Shown piece by piece: positions 1-5,582 of a DNA stretch of 9,541 bases; position 1 is the stretch's first letter, and the number at the start of each line of letters is the position of its first letter. The translations under genes and the position numbers were made by a program. The notes under the pieces were generated by a model. It searched no databases and was not told the DNA's origin. It saw only the letters and a list, made by a program, of their open reading frames with translations. Origin of the DNA: an uncultured Clostridia bacterium (GTDB taxonomy: Bacteria; Bacillota_A; Clostridia; Christensenellales; Aristaeellaceae); contig CAMOGC010000052.1 in the NCBI GenBank assembly GCA_946613955.1, positions 1 through 9,541 of the forward strand. Reading direction: 5' to 3'.

Positions 1-1041
1 GCGGCCTGCGGCGTGCCGGTGGCGAAGATGAGCGGCCGGGGCCTGGGGCATACGGGCGGAACCCTGGACAAGCTGGAATCCATCCCCGGCCTGAAGGTGG
101 ACCGGTCGGTGGAGGACTTTATCCGCCAGGTCCGGGAAATCGGCGTGGCCGTCGTCGGCCAGACGGCGGATCTGGCTCCGGCGGACAAAACCCTCTACGC
201 CCTGCGGGACGTGACCTCCACGGTGGATTCCCTGCCGCTGATCGTCTCCTCCATCCTGAGCAAGAAGCTGGCCTCGGGGGTGGACGGCATCGTGCTGGAT
301 GTCAAAACCGGCTCCGGCGCCCTGATGCACACCCGGGAGGAAAGCTTTGAGCTGGCGGAAATTATGGTGCGGGTCTGCGCTCTGGCGGGCAAGCCCGCGA
401 TTGCCCTGGTCAGCGGCATGGATCAGCCCCTGGGGACCCACGTGGGCAACGCCCTGGAGGTCAGGGAGGCCATCGATCTGCTGGCCGGCCGCGCCGGCGG
501 GGATCTGCTGGATGTATCCCTGACGCTGGGCAGCTTTATGCTGATGCTGGCCGGAAAGGCGAAGGAGCTGGAGGAGGGGCGGCAGATGATGCGGGAGGCC
601 ATTTCCTCCGGCCTTGGCCTGGAAAAGCTGCGGGAGATGATCCGGGCCCAGGGCGGCGATCCCCGCGTATGCGACGACGTATCGCTTCTGCCGCAGGCGC
701 CGGTTATCCGGGAAATCGCCTGCGGAAAGGCCGGCTGGGTCAGCAAAATGGAAACCGCGGCCCTGGGCATGGCGGCCCAGAGCATGGGCGCCGGCCGCCT
801 GCGCAAGGAGGATTCCATCGATCCCGCGGTGGGCTTTGTGCTTTGCGTCCGGCTGGGGGATCAGGTGGAAAAGGATACGCCCCTGTGCGTGCTGCACGCC
901 CGCCGGGAGGAGGACGCGGACCGGGCCGAGGCGGCGATCCGGGCGGCTATCACGATTTCGGAGGAGCCGGCGGAGCCGGTGGCCCCGATTCTGGCCTGGG
1001 TGGACGAAAAGGGGATCCATCCCATGGAGCGGAAGCAATGA
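1..1041 (+). CDS. pdp: Pyrimidine-nucleoside (thymidine) phosphorylase, 5'-truncated by the window edge
   Basis: The enzyme cleaves thymidine, deoxyuridine or uridine with phosphate to give the free base and (deoxy)ribose-1-phosphate, a cytosolic pyrimidine salvage step. The frame is open from base 1 and ends at TGA 1039-1041, leaving 346 residues. Family members have about 430, so roughly the first 100 residues, including the KHSTGG phosphate loop, lie outside. The visible part starts in the glycosyltransferase-family central domain: SGRGLGHTGGT (residues 11-21), LESIPG, then ALRD, SSILSKK and LDVKTGSGA. Arg69, Ser84 and Lys88 of the visible part fall at the spacing of E. coli thymidine phosphorylase Arg171, Ser186 and Lys190, which bind the base. 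The C-terminal alpha/beta domain (about 235-346) has GAGR...SIDPAVG, as in pyrimidine-nucleoside phosphorylases. The stop overlaps the azlC start (ATGA), indicating co-transcription. Family assignment is secure; preference for thymidine versus uridine cannot be read. Confidence 0.95.
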   Translation, partial: AACGVPVAKMSGRGLGHTGGTLDKLESIPGLKVDRSVEDFIRQVREIGVAVVGQTADLAPADKTLYALRDVTSTVDSLPLIVSSILSKKLASGVDGIVLDVKTGSGALMHTREESFELAEIMVRVCALAGKPAIALVSGMDQPLGTHVGNALEVREAIDLLAGRAGGDLLDVSLTLGSFMLMLAGKAKELEEGRQMMREAISSGLGLEKLREMIRAQGGDPRVCDDVSLLPQAPVIREIACGKAGWVSKMETAALGMAAQSMGAGRLRKEDSIDPAVGFVLCVRLGDQVEKDTPLCVLHARREEDADRAEAAIRAAITISEEPAEPVAPILAWVDEKGIHPMERKQ

Positions 1042-1739
1042 ACGGGGCGTTCTGGAAGGGCTTCCGACACGGCATTCCGATCGCCCTGGGCTATCTGAGC
1101 GTTTCCTTCGCCTTCGGCATGCAGGCTGTGGCCGCGGGGCTCAGCTGGCCGCAGGCGGTGCTCATTTCCGCCACGAACCTGACCAGCGCGGGCCAGCTGG
1201 CGGCGCTGCCGCTCATCGCCGGCGGTGCCTCCCTGGGGGAAATGGCCCTGACCCAGCTGACCATCAATTTGCGCTACGCGCTGATGAGCCTGAGCCTGGG
1301 GCGAAAGCTGGACGCGTCCATGGGCACGCTGCAGCGGATGATCTTCTCCTTCGCCAATACGGATGAGATCTTCGCCGTTGCCTCCTCCCAGCCGGGAAAG
1401 GTGGGGAAAAACTACCTGTACGGCCTGATCGTTCCGCCCTGGATCGGATGGACGCTGGGGACGCTGCTGGGGGCCGTGGCGGGAACGCTGCTGCCGGCCT
1501 TCGTGCGCTCGGCGCTGGGGATCGCCATCTACGGCATGTTCCTGGCGATTATCCTGCCCCCCGCCCGGAAACACAAGCCCATCCGCTTCGTGGTGGGGCT
1601 GGCGGTGGCCCTGAGCCTCTGCTTCCGGTATGTGCCGGGGCTGAACCGGGTTTCCAGCGGCTTTGTCATCATCATTTGCGCGGTGATCGCGGCGGGGGCC
1701 GGTGCGCTGCTGTTCCCCGTGGAGGAGGAAAAGCCGTGA
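1038..1739 (+). CDS. azlC: AzlC-type branched-chain amino acid exporter, large subunit
   Basis: A 233-residue integral membrane protein, the usual AzlC length. With AzlD it forms a permease; characterised relatives (Bacillus AzlCD, Corynebacterium BrnFE) export leucine, isoleucine, valine and toxic analogues. Family features visible are the N-terminal F..GF..GIPIALGYLSVSFAFG (about residues 5-27), TNLTSAGQLAALPL (46-59, matching the family's GAxQF region), NLRYALMSLSLGRKL (77-91) and the TDEIFA motif (108-113). Several hydrophobic segments follow at about 128-153, 156-174, 184-200 and 207-226. The ATG (1038-1040) overlaps the preceding TGA, with a modest GGAG at 1026-1029 eight bases upstream, so translation is probably coupled. 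azlD follows with a GTGA overlap. Being last-but-one behind a nucleoside phosphorylase is not a link I recognise as functional. The substrate is inferred from family only. Confidence 0.93.
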   Translation: MNGAFWKGFRHGIPIALGYLSVSFAFGMQAVAAGLSWPQAVLISATNLTSAGQLAALPLIAGGASLGEMALTQLTINLRYALMSLSLGRKLDASMGTLQRMIFSFANTDEIFAVASSQPGKVGKNYLYGLIVPPWIGWTLGTLLGAVAGTLLPAFVRSALGIAIYGMFLAIILPPARKHKPIRFVVGLAVALSLCFRYVPGLNRVSSGFVIIICAVIAAGAGALLFPVEEEKP

Positions 1740-2053
1740 GCTGGAGAATTTTTCTGCCTTATCTGGCGGTGATGGCGGTGGTGACCTACCTGATCCGCAT
1801 GCTGCCCCTGACGGTTTTCCGCCGGCCCATCCGCAGCCGCTTTGTCCAGTCCTTTCTCAGCTATATTCCCTACGCCGTGCTGGGCGCGATGACCTTTCCG
1901 GACGTGCTGTATTCCACCGGGGATCTGCGGACGGCGGCGGTGGGCGTGGTGGTGGCGGTGATCCTGGCCTGGAGGGGGAAGAGCCTGCTGACGGTGGCCA
2001 TCGCCGCCTGCTGCGCGGTGGCCGCGGCGCAGGGGCTGCTGATGCTGATCTGA
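1736..2053 (+). CDS. azlD: AzlD-type branched-chain amino acid exporter, small subunit
   Basis: A 105-residue hydrophobic protein, typical of AzlD, the small partner of AzlC. Family features are TYLIRMLPLTVFRR (residues 17-30), LSYIPYAVLGAMTFPDVLY (41-59), then two hydrophobic stretches at about 65-79 and 85-105. I chose the GTG at 1736-1738 because GGAGGAGG (1721-1728) lies seven bases upstream and the start overlaps the azlC stop (GTGA, 1736-1739). This gives the expected length and an N-terminus (SWRIFLPYLAVMAVVTYLIR) that runs straight into the first helix. The frame is also open further upstream, but that part is antisense-like noise inside azlC. It ends at TGA 2051-2053 as the last gene of its unit. 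No strong intrinsic terminator follows. Confidence 0.92.
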   Translation: MSWRIFLPYLAVMAVVTYLIRMLPLTVFRRPIRSRFVQSFLSYIPYAVLGAMTFPDVLYSTGDLRTAAVGVVVAVILAWRGKSLLTVAIAACCAVAAAQGLLMLI

Positions 2054-2205
2054 GGCCGGCCGGGGGAAGAACCGAAAAATGCCGGGCCGTTGGAGCGCTC
2101 CCGCCGCGGCGGGCGCCTGCCGCATGGCCGCGGAATCAGGGCTGTCGCCCATCCGGCAACGCCTTAAAAAACGACAAAACTATTACAAAAGAGTAAAATA
2201 TCTGC
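2054..2205 (+). other. Intergenic region: GC-rich hairpins, then phased A-tracts
   Basis: No convincing gene lies between azlD and the next promoter. The left half is GC-rich and holds two small hairpins: GCGGCGGG/CCTGCCGC (2106-2113 with 2116-2123, one G-T pair; the apex must open for a loop) and GGGC/GCCC (2139-2142 with 2147-2150). Neither is followed by a T-run on the + strand, so a clean intrinsic terminator for azlCD is not visible. The right half turns abruptly A-rich: A-tracts at 2166-2171, 2176-2179, 2187-2190 and 2195-2198, about one helical turn apart, directly upstream of the -35. This arrangement fits curved DNA or an UP element feeding the promoter at 2206-2234. Confidence 0.6.
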
Positions 2206-2234
2206 TTGCGATCGATTTGCGGGAATGGTATAAT
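2206..2234 (+). promoter_or_regulatory. Strong extended -10 sigma-70/SigA-type promoter
   Basis: A -35 of TTGCGA (2206-2211, four of six consensus bases), a 17-base spacer and a perfect TATAAT (2229-2234) preceded by TGG (2226-2228), which gives the TGn extended -10. The predicted start is near 2241, leaving a leader of about 45 nt. An AAGGAG (2272-2277) sits nine bases before the ATG at 2287. The A-tract run just upstream (2166-2198) is placed like an UP element. It should drive the two exported-protein genes ending at the terminator at 3641-3667. Confidence 0.8.
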
Positions 2235-2286
2235 GACGCAAAGGACCGGGAGGAAACCGGCAAAAAAAAGGAAGGAGTTCTGTTCC

Positions 2287-2907
2287 ATGAAAAGAATCGT
2301 AGCGGCGGCGCTGGTGCTGGCACTCATGCTGGGTCTGGCCGCGGGGATGACGACGGCGGCCGGCGAGGTGGTGACCAAATACGTCAAAACCGGGAACCGG
2401 GGGGTGCTGAATGTCCGCTCCTCGCCCCATGCGCCGGCCAACAATAAGATCGGCGAACTGAAATACGGCGAGGCCGTCGGCGTGGATCATGTGGAAGGCG
2501 AGTGGGCGCAGATCGTCTGGGGAAGCCAGGATGCCTGGGTGCAGGCCCGGTATCTGGTGGACACCAAGCCCGCCGGCCAGCCCAGGGATCAGGATAAGCC
2601 GACGGATTCCCAGGGCAAGGTGCTGACGGACAGCGCCCTGGGCTCCCAGACGGTGGAAGGCCTGAATTCCCAGTTCTCCGGGATGAACTATGTGACGCCC
2701 TACAAGGTGGCGGTCATTGCCGATGTGAAATCCGGAACGGCCAGGATCCGCTGGGCCCCCTCCAAGTATTCCAAGCTGGTGGAATACGTTCGGGATGGGA
2801 CGCTCCTGACGGTCATCGCCGAGGGCAGAAACTGGAAATTCATCTATGATGAGGCGGCCAAGGTCTATGGCTTTATCGCCAGCAAGTATACCACCATCGC
2901 GAAATAA
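2287..2907 (+). CDS. Exported protein with two SH3-like (bacterial SH3) domains
   Basis: A 206-residue secreted or cell-surface protein. The N-terminus MKRIVAAALVLALMLGLAAG is a classical signal peptide with cleavage probably near residues 20-26; no lipobox cysteine is seen. Domain 1 (about 30-91) is a bacterial SH3 (SH3_3-like) repeat: GVLNVRSSP, then GELKYGEAVGV, GEWAQIVW and AWVQARYLV. A hydrophilic linker rich in Q, D, K and S follows (about 92-138). Domain 2 (about 139-203) is more divergent: VKSGTARIRWAPS, DGTLLTVIAEGRNWKFI and YGFIASKY. Such domains usually bind peptidoglycan or peptides at the cell wall, but no catalytic domain is attached, so the role is unknown. I chose ATG 2287 because AAGGAG lies nine bases upstream and the signal peptide begins there; the open frame further upstream runs back into the promoter. 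The next gene starts 27 bases after the stop and is probably co-transcribed. Confidence 0.88.
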   Translation: MKRIVAAALVLALMLGLAAGMTTAAGEVVTKYVKTGNRGVLNVRSSPHAPANNKIGELKYGEAVGVDHVEGEWAQIVWGSQDAWVQARYLVDTKPAGQPRDQDKPTDSQGKVLTDSALGSQTVEGLNSQFSGMNYVTPYKVAVIADVKSGTARIRWAPSKYSKLVEYVRDGTLLTVIAEGRNWKFIYDEAAKVYGFIASKYTTIAK

Positions 2908-2934
2908 GACGGGGGAAGAAAGGAGAACATACAG

Positions 2935-3543
2935 ATGAAAAAGCTGTTTGCGATACTGATGGCCGCCGTGCTTCTGCTGGGCTGTGCTTCCGCCGTGGCG
3001 GAAGGCGAACCCCAGGAGATCGAGGTGAACGGCAGCTTCCGGGTGACCTATCAGGTGCCCGATGGATATGTGGTGGAATCCGAATTCAGCGACGACAAGT
3101 CCATTTTCTGGGCGACGATGTATCCCAAAGCCTCCGCGGAGGACAAGACCCCCCTGCGGACCGGCCTGAACATGATCGTCGGCATCAGCTATGACGACAC
3201 GTCCAACGGCGCGAGCATCAACGATTATTCCGACGAGGAGATCCGGAAAAACCATCAGGCGGAGCTGGATGCCGCGGGCTATGAGAATGCGACCTTCGAC
3301 ATCGTCCTCACCAATTTCGGCACCAAGCTGATCGTGGACCGGATCCGCGACGATAATTCCGAGTCCCTGGTCATTACCTCCCTGTGGAAGGGCTATGTGA
3401 TCAACGCCATTGCCTTCTACGCCAACGAGAACGACGACACCCTCCCCGTGACGGACGCGCAGGCGAAGACCATCGTCGATTTCATCAGCAATATATGGAT
3501 GTTCGAGGGCGGCGAAGTAAAGGAAGAAAAGCCGGCCCAGTAA
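2935..3543 (+). CDS. Exported protein of unknown function, possible lipoprotein
   Basis: I do not recognise this 202-residue protein. The start has a signal peptide, MKKLFAILMAAVLLLGCASAVAEG. LLGC (residues 14-17) could be a lipobox with lipidation at Cys17, but ASAVAEG just after it also fits ordinary signal peptidase I cleavage, so anchoring is undecided. The mature part is acidic and mixed alpha/beta: a beta-like opening (VNGSFRVTYQVPDGYVVESE, 31-50), a segment ending IVGISYDDTS, a helix rich in charged residues (98-113), then FGTKLIVDRI and VITSLWKGYVINAIAFYA (147-163). A final helix with DAQAKTIVDFISNIWMF and a Lys/Glu tail follow. The general pattern recalls small PsbP/Mog1-like extracytoplasmic folds, but that is a weak impression. 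AGGAG at 2921-2925 lies nine bases before the ATG. It follows the SH3 protein by 27 bases and is followed by the terminator, suggesting a two-gene unit with a joint envelope role. Confidence 0.85.
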   Translation: MKKLFAILMAAVLLLGCASAVAEGEPQEIEVNGSFRVTYQVPDGYVVESEFSDDKSIFWATMYPKASAEDKTPLRTGLNMIVGISYDDTSNGASINDYSDEEIRKNHQAELDAAGYENATFDIVLTNFGTKLIVDRIRDDNSESLVITSLWKGYVINAIAFYANENDDTLPVTDAQAKTIVDFISNIWMFEGGEVKEEKPAQ

Positions 3544-3640
3544 GGAAAAGGACGGAGGCTTTTGCCTCTGACGCGCTTCGCGGGTCTGGATGCGTCCGGT
3601 CCCCGGGATGATCAGATCGCGTTCGGAAAAAATCGTTCGG

Positions 3641-3667
3641 AAAGCGGCCCTTCGGGGCCGTTTTTTT
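3641..3667 (+). terminator. Intrinsic terminator with UUCG tetraloop
   Basis: A perfect six-pair stem CGGCCC (3645-3650) with GGGCCG (3655-3660) is closed by a TTCG loop and followed by seven T (3661-3667). The AAA at 3641-3643 can extend the stem with the T-run. It lies 98 bases after the stop of the unknown exported protein and ends that unit. The strand is clear because the T-run is on the + side only. Confidence 0.95.
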
Positions 3668-3807
3668 GTGCCGTCCGTTTCCCTCATACGCGCGCCGGGA
3701 AGCAAAGACCGCTTCTCCAATGGGGCGCCCGTTTTCCGGACATTCGCGCCGGGGAGCGCAGCCGTCGTATTTTGCAGACGTCCGGGAGATCCGCCCGCCC
3801 GTTTCCC
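3668..3807 (+). other. Intergenic region between terminator and panT promoter
   Basis: I see no gene with a start signal here, although one frame stays open through it, as happens by chance in GC-rich DNA. The only internal pattern is an imperfect 33-base direct repeat, 3675-3707 and 3729-3761, offset by 54 bases and matching at 24 of 33 positions, with CCGTTT and GCGCCGGG cores. A third CCGTTTCCC occurs at 3799-3807, just before the -35 box. These could be binding sites for a regulator, but the similarity is low. Confidence 0.35.
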
Positions 3808-3835
3808 TTTACAATCCGGCAAAACCATGTATAAT
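3808..3835 (+). promoter_or_regulatory. Promoter of the panT-coaX operon
   Basis: TTTACA (3808-3813, five of six matches to TTGACA), a 16-base spacer and a perfect TATAAT (3830-3835). The predicted transcript start is near 3842, which leaves a leader of roughly 190 nt before the panT ATG at 4031. It is the only good promoter between the terminator at 3641-3667 and panT. Confidence 0.8.
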
Positions 3836-3841
3836 AAAGCC

Positions 3842-4030
3842 CATCCGCAGCGTTCCGTCGGAAAGAACGCGCCGGGAGCCTCGGCCCCGGACGCGGGCGG
3901 GCGGAGCCAAAGCGGAAATAAAAATCCAGGGCCGGGAAAAACCTGCTCCCGGGAGCGCGGGGCGCTCCGGAGAAAATCGTTTCCCTGGCCCCATCGACGG
4001 GCATCTGAAAGAGCCCGAACGGAGGGAAAT
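3842..4030 (+). promoter_or_regulatory. Highly structured panT mRNA leader, candidate cis-regulatory RNA
   Basis: The leader folds into several perfect or near-perfect stems. They are GCGTTC/GAACGC (3850-3855 with 3865-3870), CCGGG/CCCGG (3872-3876 with 3886-3890), and a long hairpin whose outer stem pairs 3929-3939 with 3980-3991 (eleven pairs, one bulged T3986). Inside that hairpin CTCC pairs with GGAG (3946-3949, 3969-3972) and GGAGCGC pairs with GCGCTCC (3952-3958, 3962-3968, GGG loop). CGGGC/GCCCG (3998-4002 with 4013-4017) lies just before the ribosome binding site. TTTCCCT (3980-3986), part of the long stem, is also exactly complementary to AGGGAAA (4023-4029), which covers most of the panT Shine-Dalgarno region. 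The two pairings exclude each other, an architecture seen in translational riboswitches. I do not match it to a known class; pairing is seen, regulation is inferred. Confidence 0.5.
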
Positions 4031-4657
4031 ATGAACAGGATGAACATTCGGAATTCCAGGGTATCCCAGATGACGCTTGTGGCCATGCTGATCGCGGTGC
4101 TGGTGGTGCTGGCGCTGGTCAACATCCCCATGCCGGCCGGCCTTTCCATTACCTTTAACATGATCCCGGTGGCGATCGCCGCCATGGCCATGGGGATTCC
4201 CGGCGGGATGATCGTGGGCGGGGCCTTCGGGCTGATCAGCTTTCTGCAGTGCTACGGCATCCTGGGCGTCAGCGGCATGGGCGTGGCGCTGGTAACGGCG
4301 AACCCGGGCTTCGGCTTCGCCTGCCTGATGTTTGCCCAGCGCTTTCTGTCCCGGGTGCTGGTGGGCGTGCTGACGGCGCTGGTGTATCGGGGAATGAAAA
4401 AAACCCGGGCGCCCCTGTACGCGCGGGGCGCGGTCACGGGCTTTTGTTCCGCCTTTCTGAATACGCTGTTCTTTATGGGCCTGCTGGTGCTGTTTTTCCG
4501 CCAGACCGACTATATGCAGGGCGCCATGGCCGGCCGGGGCGTAATCGCCTATATCGTCGCCTCCGTGGGGATAAACGCGGTGGTGGAAATGGCGGTGGCG
4601 GCGCTGGTGACCGGCGCGGCGGGCGTCGCGCTGAAAAAGGCCCGGATGATCGAGTGA
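4031..4657 (+). CDS. panT: ECF transporter S component, probably pantothenate-specific (PanT-like)
   Basis: A 208-residue membrane protein of the energy-coupling factor S-component type, the substrate-binding subunit that docks onto a shared EcfA-EcfA'-EcfT module, which is not in this window. Hydrophobic segments lie at about 14-31, 40-56, 58-75, 82-118, 132-157 and 170-200, consistent with six helices. Family-like features are a first helix ending VLALVNIPMP, the glycine-rich ITFNMIPVAIAAMAMGIPGG stretch (40-59) and GGAFGLISFLQC (63-74). The pantothenate assignment rests mainly on coaX being the next gene; a folate or other vitamin S component remains possible. GGAGGG (4021-4026) lies close to the ATG at 4031, slightly short spacing; Met4 (4040) is an alternative start. 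The open frame upstream of 4031 covers the terminator-promoter region and is not coding. A GC-rich 142-base gap with hairpin potential but no T-run leads to coaX. Confidence 0.82.
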   Translation: MNRMNIRNSRVSQMTLVAMLIAVLVVLALVNIPMPAGLSITFNMIPVAIAAMAMGIPGGMIVGGAFGLISFLQCYGILGVSGMGVALVTANPGFGFACLMFAQRFLSRVLVGVLTALVYRGMKKTRAPLYARGAVTGFCSAFLNTLFFMGLLVLFFRQTDYMQGAMAGRGVIAYIVASVGINAVVEMAVAALVTGAAGVALKKARMIE

Positions 4658-4799
4658 CCGGCCGGCTCTGCCCGCGCGCCCCGCGGAGGGCGGCTTCCCG
4701 GGCTTCCGGCCGGGCGGCGGAGCTTCCGGGACGCGGCGGCCGGCGGCTTTCGCGGTTTCACGGCGGGGGCGGAAACCGGGATGAAGGAGGAGCAAACGG

Positions 4800-5582
4800 A
4801 TGATCCTTTGCATGGACGTGGGAAACACCAATATCAAAACGGCGCTCTTTGAAGGAAAGGACATGGTCAAATACTGGCGGATGTCCACGGATATCAAATC
4901 CACCTCCGATGAATACGGCATCCGCCTGTCCTCCATGTTCGCCCACGAGGGCGTCTCCCCGGCGGATGTGGAGGGAATCGTCCTGTCCAGCGTGGTTCCC
5001 ACCATCAATTTTACCATCGAGCACATGCTCCAGAATTACTTCGGCCAGGTGCCCCTGGTGGTGGCGCCCGGGGTCCGGACGGGAATCAATATCCGTTACG
5101 ACAATCCCCGGGAGCTGGGCAGCGACCGGATCGCCAACGCGGTAGCCGCCTACGAGGAATACGGCGGGCCCTGCATTTTTATCGATTTCGGAACGGCGAC
5201 CACCTTCGGCGTCGTGGATGAAAACGGCGCCTTCCTCGGCGGGCTGATCTGCCCCGGGATCAAGCTGAGCAGCGAGGCCCTGGTGACCGGGACGGCGAAG
5301 CTGCCAAGGTTTGAGCTGACCCGGCCGGAAACCGTTATCGGGCGGTCGACCCTGACCAATCTGCAAAGCGGCATGTATTACGGCTATGTGGGCCTGGTCA
5401 AGAACATCGTCCGGAAAATCCGGCAGGAGCTGGGTCGGGAAGCCCTGGTGGTGGCGACGGGGGGTCTGGCCGTGATGATCGCCGAGGAAAGCAAAGCCAT
5501 CGACAGGCTGGACGGGCTGCTGACCCTCAAGGGGCTGCGGCTGATCTATGAGCGGAACCGCGCGGAAGGAGAAAAAGGATGA
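4800..5582 (+). CDS. coaX: Type III pantothenate kinase
   Basis: It phosphorylates pantothenate to 4'-phosphopantothenate, the first committed step of coenzyme A synthesis, in the cytosol. Type III enzymes are not feedback-inhibited by CoA and need a monovalent cation; that is family knowledge. At 260 residues it has normal length. ASKHA-fold motifs are in order: DVGNTN (residues 6-11, phosphate loop), PGVRTGI (90-96), GSDRIAN (107-113, with Asp109 at the place of the catalytic base), DFGTATT (129-135), GGLICPG (147-153) and VVATGG (217-222). All key residues are present. AAGGAGG (4784-4790) is nine bases before the ATG. The gene follows the panT-like S component, giving uptake plus trapping of pantothenate, and its stop overlaps the hom start as ATGA (5579-5582), so translation of hom is probably coupled. 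Confidence 0.97.
   Translation: MILCMDVGNTNIKTALFEGKDMVKYWRMSTDIKSTSDEYGIRLSSMFAHEGVSPADVEGIVLSSVVPTINFTIEHMLQNYFGQVPLVVAPGVRTGINIRYDNPRELGSDRIANAVAAYEEYGGPCIFIDFGTATTFGVVDENGAFLGGLICPGIKLSSEALVTGTAKLPRFELTRPETVIGRSTLTNLQSGMYYGYVGLVKNIVRKIRQELGREALVVATGGLAVMIAEESKAIDRLDGLLTLKGLRLIYERNRAEGEKG

Noticed and set aside
2106..2150. Hairpins after azlD as an intrinsic terminator
   Set aside because: Stems are present but the T-run is missing on the + strand, so termination cannot be claimed.
3621..3643. GTTCGGAAA repeated twice (3621-3629, 3635-3643) just before the terminator
   Set aside because: Only two copies of nine bases, not enough for a repeat family or an operator claim.
3590..4030. 147-codon N-terminal extension of the panT-like protein
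   Set aside because: The frame happens to be open, but it runs through the intrinsic terminator, the promoter and the structured leader. The start at 4031 has its own ribosome binding site and gives the normal S-component length.
2164..4191. Long open frame on the - strand (675 codons)
   Set aside because: It crosses two well-supported + strand genes, a terminator and two promoters, and its product is low-complexity His/Gly/Arg-rich. It is the antisense shadow typical of GC-rich DNA.
4658..4799. GC-rich hairpins (for example TCCCGG 4696-4701 with CCGGGA 4726-4731) as a terminator between panT and coaX
   Set aside because: No T-run follows and the gap is short; readthrough into coaX is more likely.
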